DNA of 64,000 nucleotides from Phytophthora sp. 'mugwort'. Its lineage: Eukaryota > Oomycota > Peronosporomycetes > Peronosporales > Peronosporaceae. The position numbers were made by a program, and so were the translations under genes. Shown piece after piece: positions 50,596-62,777 of this stretch. Each line of letters opens with the position of its first letter. Within the stretch, counting starts at the first letter, position 1. The notes under the pieces were generated by a model. The model was not told the origin of the DNA. It ran no database searches and saw only the letters and a program-made list of their open reading frames with translations. The stretch lies in NCBI GenBank assembly GCA_033558025.1, contig JAUCEF010000017.1, positions 1,426,001 to 1,490,000 of the forward strand, read 5' to 3'.

Positions 50596-53500
50596 CTATA
50601 CTGCCGCCGAAGATCGCCCTCTCTCTCGCCCCTTTCTGCGTTTACTGTGACCAAGTTTTGCCATGCTCTCCTGCAACTTTCTCCAGAACGAGCCCTTCTC
50701 GCTGGGTGTGCGCTGCGGACTGTCGGTGCCAATGCCAAATTGTTGTCGCCGTGCAATGCCAGGTGACGCCGTCCAGCTCTGTGGGGAGTAGCAATAATCT
50801 TCCAGCAGCTTGTCGCTGTAAGAACAGCGTTTCTGCGTTGTACACAACCCAGAAAAAAGTTAGTCACCACTTCCACAACTGTTTCTTAGCAGCATGCACC
50901 CACCTCTTCAAATTTCTCGTATACTAAGTGTACAGAAACATCAAGGTAATTAGCCAGACCAAGCTGTAAGCTGTCGGGAAGCAAAGCCAAAGGGAAAGCA
51001 TCACGAGCAGTTATAAAGAGATCATGAAACGCGTTTGTCTTGCAGCACTTGAAACTGTCGAACTGTTCGTACCTCATTTGAACTGGCTGAAGAGATATTT
51101 GCCGTCGAGAGAACGTCGGGGTCGCTTGTGACACGAACGATACACCATAGTCGGACTAAGAGCATTGTCAGCAAATACCCCACATGCCTTTAGAACATCA
51201 ACATGGGAGTCAAAGAGCGCACTAAATTTAACTTTACCTGTGGCAAATGCGATAGCTTCACTGAGTGCTCATACATGTGTCGATACACTGCGTCACCTAG
51301 AGCTTCAAGCTCACATCCTCTCTCTTCACAGAGATGGACACTGTCGACGAATGATGTCCACTGTTTGTACAAATGAACCACAAAACATATGCGCATTATT
51401 AGGATCTTTGTAACACCTCGATGCGAGATTAATATCAGAAGACTTACCTCTGCAAGGGTTTCATCGTCTGTATATTTGTGGATAAAAGGATGCTGAAGTA
51501 GCGCTTCTGCCGATGGCCGCTCGTCTGGGTCAATTGTTAGGCACTACATACACACACAGACGTCACAAGTTATATTCTTTTGCACAATGGTCAGAAGCAA
51601 TCACTGCATCGAACCTGATCAACAAACGAGCAGCTCTCTTCAGAGAATGACTCGGCTGGCAATTTGAGGCATTGCTCATTTGCAACCTGATCGGAAATGT
51701 CATCACTTATGTCAGACAAGCATTACATTAAAACCAGTACAACAAAAGCAAGGAAAGCACTTACGGAATCAACTAAACCGAAGAATCCGTCCTGCGTCGG
51801 AAGCGGATAGTGACCCAATGCAACAGATATCAGCGCAAGTCCGAACGACCAAATATCAGCTGCACCGAACGTTAACCAACACATCAGTCAGCCACAATTT
51901 ACTCAAGCGAACGCATAAATAATGCTACTGACTCACCTGGATACGAGTAATCACCGCCACCTATCCGTTCAGGGGCCATGTACAGAAGCGTGCCAACGAA
52001 GGTCTTCGTCGTGGTCGAGTTATCATTTAAAGTGCGCGCCAAGCCAAAATCCGAGATCTTGACCTCACCCTGTCGATTAGTGAGCAAATTGTGTGGCTTG
52101 ATATCCCGATGCACCATTCGCTTGTTGTGGATATGGGCTAGACCGTGCAATACACCAGTCGCCAATCGCGCTAGGACCTTTTCGTTTTGGCAACCACCAC
52201 GCAAAACGATATCCTGCAACGATCCCGTACTCATGTACTCCATGACCATGCATATAGAGTTTTTGGGACGATCGACAAATGCGTCATAAAAAGATACGAT
52301 GTAGGGACTGGGCCTAAACACAGCGAGTAATAGGCTTCCTTAGTTAGAACCACAATTGATTTTCACACTTTGCTTTTGCTGCATCGTAACGTACTTGGCT
52401 TTGGGTTTGCTGGTACTTTTTCGGGTAGTAGGATGTTGAGGCATCGGGCTATCATTATCTGCCATGGGTACAAGGTTCGAGTACAGCGCATGAAGCTCGC
52501 GAACCATTTGCCGACGTTGACCTCGCCCGTAGACAGGAACATCCTTCATCGACGAAAAGCGATATGACCACCAAATGTGAGCGATAAAACATCATTTGAC
52601 CCTAGAAGATAACAAACTCACCTTGACAGCGACGACTTTCAGTGTTGGGATGTGGATAGCCTTATATACCACGCCAGAAGCTCCCCGCCCAATCTCTTTT
52701 ACGCGCTCAAGGTTTTCTTGCAGGTGCAGACATGCAGCATCGGGAGATGAAATACCAGCCTCTGATACGGCAACGTTCCTGGTGGTGAACATGCCGTGAT
52801 TGGGAGAATAAGCACTTCCTGCACTATGCCGACCGCCTTCTATAAAATTTCAAATCCACATCATAACGATGACGAACAGCAAGTTAGCACTACCTCGAAA
52901 AATCCATAAAAACGCCAACAATAAACCGCACCGTTTGGAGATTGAAGATCTGATTCTGAGCCTGAACTGAAATTCATTTTCATCATCGCCTGTTGTGCAG
53001 CACTTGGGCCATTCATGGGAGTATTTGATCCCGACGCAGCCGCTGCCGCAATTGCAGCGGCCTCCATTGCATCTCGCTTTGCAATGAGTCGAGTTGCAGC
53101 TCGCTGAGCCCGTTCTTCAGCTTGCTGAGGTGTAGGCATGTCTTCCAGCTTGAGCCGCAATTGAGGCCGCTTGCCAGCACGGCTACCTGGAGTTCTTTTC
53201 GCGGATTCGACACTTTTCCACTGCGTTGGAGTTCGTGGGGTAGACCCAGGAGGCGGTGTTCCAGCCGATGCTGATCCTTGGGTCTTCTGGAGCGGTGATA
53301 GCGGCCGCGGCCGTTTTTCTTCAAGTGATAGCTGGTTCGTCAGGGAGTTAATTTCATTGTCCAATTCCCTGGCAGTTTTGTCCGCCGGTTCTTCATTTTT
53401 AGTCCGATGAAATCCATTGCTGCTAGCTGGTATTGGTGCAGGACCTGGAGCGTCAATACCCTTACGAGCAGAAGGTGACGCCATGGGCGTAGTCGGCTTC

Positions 53501-54183
53501 CCTGTCTTTGCAGCCTGTGATAGCAGTTCTCCCCTTTGTGATTGTTGCAACAACACTGTCGCTACCTCTGGCTCTGGAGAGACTGGAAACTCCTTGTCCA
53601 TCCACAGACATTCCCACGACTTGACCTCTGCAATCCGCAGCTCACGTGGGCAAATGTCCGGGAAGATCCGAGCAATCACTTCGTCGTCAGCCTAAAAACA
53701 TTTCATCAAGCACAGCGTTAGTCACTAAATCTTCTACATGCAGTGCTGCACCGTTTGCACCTGCTCGGTAAGACTGGGCGCCGACTGCGGCCTGGCGAGC
53801 GTGTTCTTATGCACCGCGAATGCCGCATGATGCGGCGCTCGCCCCGTCCGCAGCACGATAGGGGTGGCGCCATCCGCCGCGTTGGCGAAGGACGAGCTGT
53901 TGGACTGCAGCATCGTATTGGCCGCTGCCCGGTCGCGCTCTTGGTGTGGCCTCTGCTCATAGTTGGCGCTTTCAACACGACCGCGCTTGCGGAAGCGCTC
54001 CATGAGCGTCTTGCGCGAGACCTCCTGGATAGAACCGTCCAGCAGGTCGCGCCGGTGGCTCGTGCTCGCGCTTCTGGAGGATCCACTGCCTCCGGACGCA
54101 ACGGACGCGGGCGGAGATGTCTCGCGCGCCGCGGCAGGCTTGGACACGTGCCGGTTCTTCTTCTTCTTGAGCTGCTCCGGCAT
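50596..54183 (-). CDS. MAP2K-like (STE7/MEK type) protein kinase with long N-terminal extension
   Basis: Eleven exons on the minus strand (54183-53761, 53691-52932, 52839-52622, 52543-52395, 52313-51937, 51859-51765, 51686-51615, 51543-51448, 51360-51238, 51086-50904, 50832-50596) total 2733 nt, 910 residues. The first 400 residues are basic, Ser/Pro-rich and disordered, with phosphosite-like TP/SP motifs. Kinase motifs are GRGASGVVYKA (Gly loop), VVAVK (Lys), VHRDIKPHNLL, SDFGLART, then STTTKTFVGTLLYMAPERI. The activation-loop spacing fits MAP2K S/T-x(3-5)-S/T sites. The ADIWSFGLALISVALGHYP and DERPSAEALLQHPF blocks complete the domain. An unusual insert (about 30 residues, Ser/Thr/Lys-rich) lies between the C-helix and SPYIVSFYDAF. 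After the kinase domain, about 180 residues of unassigned sequence follow. Confidence 0.8.
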
Positions 54184-54424
54184 GGCGCTCGTCTCCTGCC
54201 CCCCTTACCTTGTAGATTTAAGTTCGTGCAGTAGTATTTGGGATAATTATTTCTTTCACCCACTCACTTCACCGGCGGATCTTCGAGGATAAGCTTAAAT
54301 TAGTAACTTCTCCGACGTGTGGTACAGTGTTCCATTCGTGCGTCCGTTTAATTACGATACCTGGCGGGGAGGAAGAAACCATTCACTATCGTTGTGACTT
54401 GAGGCGCGAGGTACTGCAGTCGCG
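54184..54424. promoter_or_regulatory. Divergent promoter (MAP2K-like / RBX1)
   Basis: The 241 bp between the divergent starts contains CTCACTTC at 54263-54270, a match to the oomycete initiator consensus YTCANTYY on the plus strand, 155 bp before the RBX1 start. The match is short and unproven. Confidence 0.35.
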
Positions 54425-54914
<490 letters not shown>

Positions 54915-54959
54915 ACAGAAACGACGACGGAGTGAGTTCAAGAGAGGAGGCAGGATGAC

Positions 54960-55085
54960 TGCGTTTCTGGTGGCGATGTCGACGACTGTAGAAGCGCCTT
55001 GTGGTATGGGGCTGAAGCCGTAGCGATTGCGGGTTCAACCCACGTGCCAGATCAAGTTTGAGAAAGAGAGAGAGAGAAGAAAGAG
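54960..55085 (+). repeat. Possible SINE-like remnant with GA-rich tail
   Basis: A box B-like GGGTTCAACCC (about 55028-55038) lies after a weak box A-like region and is followed within 30 bp by a purine tail (GAGAAAGAGAGAGAGAGAAG, about 55058-55080). tRNA-derived SINEs often have this head-plus-simple-tail layout, but the cloverleaf does not fold and no target duplication was found. Confidence 0.25.
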
Positions 55086-55204
55086 ATCCCAAGACGTTAC
55101 CGGACGTGGTTTCGCTACTTTAGTCAGTACGTTTCCTTTTCTCTCATTAACTTCGCTTACTAACGTTTTATCAGCAACTTCTGAATTAACATTCGCACCA
55201 GGCG

Positions 55205-56105
55205 AATCGTTTCACGGATAATTGATGCTTAACTATCGAAGCTTGTCGTCTTCGAGAATACATAAGTACAAAAGTGAGTTTACGTTTAGAGAGCACGCCC
55301 ATGGCATGGAGAACAGGAGCTGCTTCCGTGAGACGTTGTGGTGTAGGAACTCGAGCGCGAGCGCGAACGCCGCCAGCGACGAGGATATCCCAAGCCGGGC
55401 TGCTCAATGCTCCCACGTCCATGCCCATCACGGAGTGGAAAGACAGTGCGATAAACACGACAAGCGCCAGGATGGGATTGCCTTTGACGATTCCGTGAAT
55501 GTGCGAGTGCGGTTCTTCCTTTCCAGCTTCGGCGTGAACAGCGAGTTCTGTGCTCGGCCCTTGGGTGCCGTAGTGTCCGGTTTCCAGGTGATCGTGCGAG
55601 TGACCAGGAGCGTCGCCGTGTGAGTGATCATTCGCCTTGACCAGGTTTTCCACCTCGGCCGCTCGAGGGACTTCGATTGCGAGCAACGCGTCGCGCTCTT
55701 GTTCTGTGCCATGAAAATGGTCGTGTTCATACACCTTGTTGTAGTGGCGTTGAAGCGTGTGCGCTACTACCTCGATGAACAGCACCATGAGGAAGCCACG
55801 GCCGTAGAAGAAGTTGGCCTACTTGAAGCAGCGCTTATTGTCGCCATCGTTGACGCGTGCACACGGCCGAGGTCTTCCTCGTCGTGCCCACGCAGCCCCA
55901 CTTAGTGAGCGCCGTGTTATTGTGCGTGTCCGGCAGCAGGTGCATATACGAGCAGGCGAGGAAGATACCTGCCGCCACCAAGTTGAGCACGCTGCTGGTG
56001 CTTGCTCACGCGCTGGCTGCTCAGCAGCGGCGCAATGCGGGTCACGAGTGCCAGCGCTCAGATAAAGAGCGCCGCGGCCAGTTTGAATTTGTCCACAGGG
56101 TCCAT
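55205..56105 (-). pseudogene. ZIP-family zinc/iron transporter (pseudogene)
   Basis: Minus-strand reading from ATG at 56105 (MDPVDKFKLAAALFI) gives a ZIP transporter in pieces. An early hydrophobic helix is interrupted by TGA, then LNLVAAGIFLACSYMHLLPD appears in a shifted frame. The frame 55788-55186 has FIEVVAHTLQRHYN, a His-rich cytoplasmic loop (HSHGDAPGHSHDH, HSHIHG), and NPILALVVFIALSFHSVMG, the metal-binding helix in which family members have HS(V/F)xEG. Here the Glu is missing (HSVMGMD). The next helix continues only in another frame (FALALEFLHHNVSRKQ). Stops, shifts and the damaged metal site make it a pseudogene. Confidence 0.78.
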
Positions 56106-56400
56106 CGCTTGTCCCGGAGGTGCATATGCTGAGCTTCGGGAAATAATCAGTGGAGGTGATGAAATGTCAAGAGTGAAGCACCGAGTGTACAAATAGAGAG
56201 GTTTCGAAAGTAGCGATACCTGGTCTGTTCATGGTTGGCGGTCATAAAAAAAGCAACTGGAACTCCCAACCAGGAATCTTTTGTCGGACGGCGGTCTTTA
56301 GAATTAGCAATGGTTTTCCCGCTTGGGGACCTCTCAGAGACGATTTCTCGCGCCACTGCGATCTTATGCCATGATAGGCGATTCCGATCTCCTGCGGTGA
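56106..56400. other. Spacer before the Harbinger-like element
   Basis: No gene is visible. The left terminus of the PIF/Harbinger element is expected here but was not recognised. Confidence 0.3.
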
Positions 56401-57445
56401 TACGTTATGCGGAAGCGATACATGAGCCGAAAGAAGAAGCTACGGTTTCTCCGCCTCATCGACTACGTGAAGCGCCCGGTCATACCCAACGTCCAGTTCG
56501 ATTTGTTCACCAACACCGATGCCAACTGCAAGCTGGAGTTCCCGTTTGATGTTGCTGGAGTACGCATGTTGTGCAGCTTGTTTCGTGTTCCTGAGGTTAT
56601 TATGACGGCAAGTGGCGATTCATGCAAAGGTATCAACGCCTGGTGTGTCATGCTGGCGCGTCTTTCGTTTCATAAGCGGTATTATGACATGATGAAGACT
56701 TTTGGACGAGGAAGGTCGTAGCTGTGCCGAGTGTTTCTCCACATGATCGACTTCGTTTGAAGCCAAGCTTTTCATTGATGAAATCCTTGTTGCTGCACGG
56801 ATGGATATGTATTGTGGTGCAATCAAGGCGAAGGGCGCGCCGACGAAAGGTGTCTTTGGATTTCTTAATGGAACCAAAGTGGGCGTGTGTCGCCCATCTC
56901 CGCGTCAAGGTGTTGTACCTGGCGAAACCTTCAGAAGCATCTGTATAGCGGCCACAAGTGCGCTCATTGCTTAAACTATCAAGCCGTCACTGCGCCAGAT
57001 GGCTTATGTATTCATTTTTGGGGGCCGATGGAATGCCGCTGCCATGACAGTGTGATACTGCGTGAGAACGGACTTCTTGATTACCTCGATCGTCATGCCG
57101 ACATCTGTGAGGGTCGGTACTTATATGGAGATCCTGCCTATGGTGTTCGTAAGTATCTTGTCAGCGGCTACAAAGACAACTGTTTGGACCCAGCTGAAAC
57201 GAGTTTAATCGTGAAATGAGCCGTCTGCGTGAGTCTGTCGAGTGGAACTTGAAGCTTATGAAGACATTGTGGCCCTAGATCGAATTCAAGAAGCAGCAAT
57301 AGTTCGTCCTTCACCCGTAGGAAAGTTCGTTAAGGTTGCCATGCTATTAACGAACTGCCACAACTGCTACTACGGTGGTATCAAATCAGCAAGTACTTCG
57401 AGTTGAAGCCTCCAAGCCTGCGCGAGTACCTCAGCTAAGCTAAAC
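56401..57445 (+). pseudogene. PIF/Harbinger (DDE_4) transposase, broken
   Basis: Frames 56407-56721 and 56887-57219 plus shifted connecting segments read as a Harbinger nuclease. The N-terminal helical region (FLRLIDYVKR; FRVPEVIMTASGDSCKGINAWCVML split) is followed by the catalytic domain with FGFLNGTKVGVCRP (first Asp replaced by Asn in this reading), HCLNYQAVTAPDGLCIHFWGPMECRCHDS (second acidic region), LYGDPAYGVRKYLVSGYK (third Asp) and ESVEWNLKLMKTLW. A stop at 57217 and shifts at about 56720 and 57280-57340 inactivate it. DDE_4 transposases insert at TWA sites and need a separate Myb-like partner. Confidence 0.82.
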
Positions 57446-57555
57446 GTGAAGCTTCAAGCTGTCGACACCACTACCTTCGCTATTGTCGTTGCTGGTCGCC
57501 GTGACCGGGACCTTGAGCTGCACCAGCTTCAGGAGCTTTTCATAGCGTTCATTTT

Positions 57556-58289
57556 CTAAGTGAGCAAACTAAAGCTTGAACGCGCGTTCTTCTTTTCGGT
57601 CCTGCAGCTCCAATTATTCTCGCGCTGCTGCATCTCTTGTTTTTGCTTCCCGTGGTTAGCACGCATCTCCCGCTCTTTCTCGTGTTCCTCACGTAGGATC
57701 TCATACACAGTGGACTTGCGTGGAGAGTCCTCGCTCGATACAGGTTCACGCTCTTTGCGCTTCTTCAGTCTCGAGACAGCCTCGTCACGCATCAGCTTCC
57801 CAATGTTCTCTTCGGCCGCCTGTTTCTCTTTCAGCACCAGTGTCTTCTTTGCCTCATCCCTAGCATGTTCATCGACGGCCTGGACGAGGTCGTCGAGAAG
57901 TTGAGCCGTCTCAGAATATTCCTCGGAGATCCCAGTAGCCCTTGCCGATTTCTTGTCGTTCGAGCGGTGGGTTCCAGCAGCACATTTTACCTGGCCTGGA
58001 CAGACTTTCCCCTTATTTCTTGCTTTGTGATGTCCCGCACGGTTTTCACCTTGGCCGCAGTAGCCTTCCATGTGTCCACGAGTCCGCCACGGCTGCACGA
58101 GAAGGGATGGTCAGCATTCGCCTGTCGAGGCAGGATGTGGTCGTCGTTCTTGGTGAACTTCTTGTGTTTGATCTTCTCCTTCGAGATTGCGGCGCTCACG
58201 GACGACATAAGGGTAGCGAGACATGCTACCTTGACGGCGGATGTGGCCGTGACCCCTGGCTGCTTGGAACGATTGGCCTTGGCAGTCAT
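57556..58289 (-). pseudogene. Myb/SANT-like Harbinger partner protein, frameshifted
   Basis: Two minus-strand frames (58289-57987 and 58098-57556) overlap and together resemble a Myb/SANT-like DNA-binding protein with a long charged coiled coil (LKKRKEREPVSSEDSPRKS; EILREEHEKEREMRANHGKQK). The N-terminal part (NRSKQPGV...GGLVDTWKATAAKV) is a degenerate trihelix-type segment, and a frame change lies near 58010-58090. Harbinger elements encode a transposase and a Myb-like protein that carries it to the nucleus and to the ends. Convergent placement right after the DDE_4 frame supports one element, although the identification is by layout and composition rather than a clear SANT motif. Confidence 0.5.
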
Positions 58290-59092
58290 CTCTGCAGAAG
58301 GAAGAGCAATGGCAACTGCTGTCGTCGTCTCATCAAGTGCGTGGGAGGCTCACAGCGATTCTAGGTCGCACCACCACACATATCTGCTCGCACGGGGTTG
58401 GACGCTGGACTGCCCCACGGTGCATCTGGTAGTTTATCAGCCATTGCGATTATCAGACGGGTCTGGGATTCTGCCGCATAATATGTCAACCGCAGTTCCT
58501 AGTCCATGTCCGTGGCCTCGCTCGTGAACACTGAACGGACTGGGGATATTGCTTGTCGCAACTTCTCTAATGACGGAGAAATCCGGCCGACACAGGAATC
58601 CGGCTTTTGAAAGTAGTACATGTACAGGTACACATATCGACGGAAGAAATGACCTATGGACAGAAACGCGATCCTATACAAAATCTCAGCGTAAGCGCAG
58701 AGGTTGGTTATGGCCTATCAACCTGATTGGTACTAACTCGCTGAGTTTTGGCGAATAGTCGATAATAAAATTGACCTCACTTAAAAATAAAAACTGTTTA
58801 ATAGGTAATATTTCAAAATATTTATTATTCCTTTACAGTAATATCGTACCTAAATTTAGAATCGTGCCATTCGGATATTTTGACAGCTCATTTGTTTTAT
58901 TCCGTTCGATACTACCCTCAAAATAAAAGAAGCATAATTTAGTACTGATAATAGTATGTGGTGATCTGGACCTTGTGATACCGTATTCCTTATGTGAATA
59001 CCGACGTTTAGCCATGACTGGCAATCCAACCAACCAATCATATTCCTGAAGAGATCGCGTCACAGCAGTTTTTATGCAGACTGCCAGATTCA
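58290..59092. other. Non-coding, AT-rich right flank of the Harbinger region
   Basis: The segment turns strongly AT-rich from about 58760. Short frames on both strands carry no motifs. The right end of the Harbinger element should be here but was not fixed. Confidence 0.35.
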
Positions 59093-59850
59093 GTGCGGTT
59101 TAGTAAACGCATGGCATTCTTCGATCGGCAACGATGCGCGCAGCATGAAGGACGACCACGAGTCACCGGAAACGGACGCAGAAGCCGAAGCAACCCGGTG
59201 CAGCTTCCCCAATCGACACAAGCTTGCAGTAGCGAAGCACTTTATCCACTACAACGACGTGCAAGCCACTTTGCGATCGTGAAGACGTTCACTTAGCGTG
59301 GCTAGAGGGACAGTTCGGCAAGCGCCTTCGGCCGTGACAACCTGCAATATTGCTGGTTGACGATATTTCTCGGGTAACTGGACCCCGGCGGTACAGAGCT
59401 ACGCTGCATTTATCGACTTGCATCTAATGGTGTACCCCCTCATGTACGACGACCTGTCAGCCAGCCGATATTACCTGGAACAGGCCATTCAAGTCATATC
59501 TACAGAGCGAGTGGGTAAGCATGCTACGGCGGCAGCTGCATGATCACACAGGTCAACACATGCTTTCAAGTTTGCACCTCCAACACGAACTACGGTGTGC
59601 CAGTGGGTATGCTCGAGCTGGGAAAAACTCTCTGACACGACCATCAAGAAGGGCTTTCGGCGGGCGCATATCTTAGATCCTCTGCCAGCTTCAGAGCCCC
59701 TGGTTGTCGACGAACGGCATCCATGTGAGCTTACTTGGAGCTCACGAGCTGCGTCTGATCGATAGTTGTGTTAGTGATATTGTGTCGGACGGCCCGTTGA
59801 GTTTTCCCGACTCGGATTCGGACGTCGGTGACATTGATCCCTTTCTCTAA
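59093..59850 (+). pseudogene. Transposase remnant, possibly pogo/CENP-B-like
   Basis: Shifted frames give an N-terminal HTH-like piece (FPNRHKLAVAKHFIHYNDVQATLR, split here) and, near 59730-59850, an acidic Ser/Asp tail (SFPDSDSDVGDIDPFL) as often ends DDE_1 transposases. The middle is mostly deleted or unreadable. Assignment is weak and rests on the combination of ends. Confidence 0.35.
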
Positions 59851-61140
59851 TTAAATTTTGCGCTCGTCACATACTTTCTTTGTGAAGGTAGCTTTTATGT
59901 GCGTGGATAGCACAGCTTCAAATCCTGTTTTTGGTGTCAGTAAGCACACAAGAAATACGATATTACTAACTAATATACCAAAACTCCCAGTGCTATCGAT
60001 CCCTGGACATGATACTGAAGAGGATATCAACATACATGATATCTAAGAGGTTGCCGCGCGTTCTATCGGCACACCTTGCGCTTTTACGTGAAGGGTGATT
60101 AACCTGCAAGACATGCCGGTAGGAAATTGAAGTTTGCACCGTGCACCATGCTAACACATTTTTTGCTCGACAAGTTTAGGCAGCTATTGCGTTAACAGAT
60201 AACATGAATTTGACGTTGCTCTTCGCGAAGTCGGATTCGTTCATGGCGAATTCGTACCGGCACTTGCCGAACTAGGGCTGGGAAAGGTGTACGGCAGCCC
60301 TTCTGTGGATGCTAACACACACATCTCCCGATCATGGTAAATTTTGACCCGAAGTTGACCCCAAAAATGGTCGACCTATTTGGACTCCTTTTTGATCTAA
60401 AAAGGGGTTGACTCAAACCTGCGCAGCGGTTGACCCATAAAAAGATTTTTTTAATTTTCCTCTCCGAAGCTAGCGAGACCGTAGGGCAGTGTTCGTAAAG
60501 TCCGCGGTTTCGGCAAATCGTAAAAAGGCCAGCCGGGCTGATTGGCCTTAAGCCAGCGGTGGAATGACTTTTGGGCCTAGACGGCGAAATCTTAAATCAA
60601 GCTATTTTAACCTAAAAAAAAATAAGTATGAATTAGCTAAATCATCGCCCTGGGACTTTGCAGCACATTTTCCGCTTCGCGACTGAGGGGAACTACTGCT
60701 GGGCTGCGCGTGATGGTGTTCGTGAACGAGACGGTCACTGGCACGGGGTCATGCGTCATCGTCGCTGGCCGGCACTCCACTGGAGGAGTATGGCGACTTC
60801 GTGCTGCGGTCGCGAGTGGACGGTGTCCGGCGAGTCACAGTCGAGTAACGTGAGATGGCTGATGGCTTTTGGTATGGGCTACCGCCGTGCACAACCAAAT
60901 CTCAGACTGTGACGACGTCGACGAAGGTGGCGCTGCTAGAATCGGCGTCACCACATGGAGGTTTCACACGTGGCTCGGGCCACCCCACTCTCGATCGCTG
61001 GCGTTGGCGGCTACCCTGCAGTCGGTCAGGTTGAAAGCGTGGACAACGAGTGCATTCAATATATTTGGTGTTATCAGCGAAATGTAGGCTAGATCAAGTG
61101 ATGCATGCAGAAAATATATCCGTTGTAGATCTCAGCCAAA
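59851..61140. other. Transposon debris and TGACC-rich segment
   Basis: No gene is supported. Around 60345-60440 the motifs TTGACCC and its relatives (GTTGACC) occur repeatedly in both orientations, separated by A/T tracts, suggesting ends of a small element. A frame at 60658-60912 is Trp/Arg/His-rich without a recognised domain. Confidence 0.35.
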
Positions 61141-61144
61141 CAAT

Positions 61145-62335
61145 TCACCCAGTGTCGCCTTCTGGCCATGAAAACCTTGCAGCTTCACCGATCTTGGGGG
61201 AAGTTTCGATCGTTATTCTTGGAAACGCCAGCCTGATCGACACTAGAATTTCTTCGTACTCGTCGTCGTCATTATTGCCCAGATCCTTGTCACTCGTTTC
61301 ACTATGTCCGTTCAAGCCTATTGCTAGTCTGGACTCGACCGCTGGTATAGTGCCCTGAGTTGCGGTGTATCCAGCGTCAATTTCCTCATCCACGAATACC
61401 TCGTCAAGAAAATCGTTCCAAGTGTTTGTGTTTCGTCACCATCAATGCCATCTCCAGGGTCTTCATCGTCACTGTCTTCATGAGTCTTCACTACATCCTG
61501 GCTAGGTGAGGGCGTGAATAAGGTTGAACTGGATGCACCATCTAGAATAATAGCTCTCTCTTTGGGAGATATCAGCAGTTTTTTTTAGGGTTCTTCGATG
61601 CAGCAGTCTCCTTTTGTGCGCGTTGGCGGACATGCTTGGGAATAATGTGGAAATCAAGCACCTTGCTCGCATTCAAGTGGATCCGCTTTGCCGTATGATC
61701 ATGCCCAGCTCACTTAGAAGACGCTCACACGTCGCGGCATTCACCGCAATAAATAGCACCCGCATTTCCAGCTTCGGAAGCAGGCTATTCGGACGTTCAT
61801 TCATAACGCATTCCCAGTATTCCCACGGCAATCGATGAATTCAGTGGCCTTCGTTCGTGTAAGTCTCCCATTCATCCAGGCCAACATATCACGCCTTATG
61901 TCTTCGATTTTCTCAGTATTGAACAGCCAACAGTAGTAGTAGGCTGCCATTTTACACAGGGCACCGACCCCGGACACGGCTGTATTTTTAGACAGTTTCG
62001 AGCAAATTCCACGTAAACAGGATGCAAAGCAAACCCCAACATAAACAACGGCTGCTCGGTCTGTGCCCAGCGCTGCTCGACGCAGGCATCCAGTTCATCA
62101 TGCATACAAGATGTTGCTGAAATCCTTTGTGTATATCGCGTAGAGAGAGAACAACATCACCAACAGTATTCTCGTCGCGCTGCGGTCGCGGACTGCTGCT
62201 GGCTGCGGCGGACTGCTGCGGTCGTGGACTTGCTTCTGGCTGCAGCGAAACTTTGACGAAATGTGGGGCCGGAATCGGCCAAAATCTGCCTGGCTCGGCA
62301 ATGGCCGCATTGCCTAAACCACATGGCACAACCAC
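61145..62335 (-). pseudogene. hAT-superfamily transposase C-terminal remnant
   Basis: Minus-strand segments read as the C-terminal half of a hAT transposase. Around 62090-61900 are LFMLGFALHPVYVEFARNCLK and related helices. Around 61830-61660 is the hAT dimerisation motif (HRLPWEYWECVMN...LPKLEMRVLFIAVNAATCERLLSELGM). An acidic tail (DNDDDEYEEI-like, about 61330-61220) follows. The family motif is xxLxxVxTATCERxFS; here AATCERLLSELG. Multiple shifts and stops show decay. The zinc-finger BED domain and first catalytic Asp region are not visible. Confidence 0.68.
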
Positions 62336-62560
62336 GTTTCGGCAAATTATTGGACGAATGGTTAAGTCCCTCCTGCTAACACTGCGTAGGGCTCGACCGA
62401 AGCCGAAGGCATAGGTAGCTCACTTAGTTTCCAAACACGACGAGTGGTGCAGTGAGCCGCTGCGAGTGGAGCGGAGGCGCTCACTATCGGCGCGAAGCGT
62501 AGGTAGCTTTTCTTTAGTAGTGGAGCGAACTCTGGAGCGAGCGAAACGGGACTTTCACCA

Positions 62561-62588
62561 CCGCCGCGTAGCGGCGGCGTATTGCTAG
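62561..62588 (+). mobile_element. Helitron-like 3' terminus
   Basis: On the plus strand CCGCCGC-GTA-GCGGCGG (62561-62577) forms a 7-bp GC stem, followed by a 7-nt spacer and CTAG (62585-62588), then T. This is the Helitron 3'-end pattern, with stem sequence and spacer length matching the minus-strand site at 410-440. The element body lies to the left; its 5' TC start is unknown and it may contain part of the hAT debris. Confidence 0.6.
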
Positions 62589-62777
62589 TTAAGTACCAAG
62601 GCTAACATCGCGACGCCTATGTCTTCAGGTGCCAGCAAGTGAGCAGTCATGTACTGTACCTAAGAGTACCGAACAGGGTAAAACAACAACAAAAAACGTC
62701 AGATCTGGGAGCAAAAGTTTGTTGTCTAGCACGCCCCGATGAAGCGTTTTGTACTAGAATTACGCTTGTACTTGTCG
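62589..62777. other. 3' flank of the CFAP91-like gene
   Basis: A 189-bp non-coding segment between the Helitron-like end and the stop of the CFAP91-like gene. It contains A-rich tracts (62680-62696) that may serve polyadenylation. Confidence 0.35.

Noticed and set aside
57865..58527. 220-codon plus-strand open frame
   Set aside because: It lies antisense to the charged Myb-like protein, is Ser/Cys/Phe-rich without motifs, and looks like a shadow frame.
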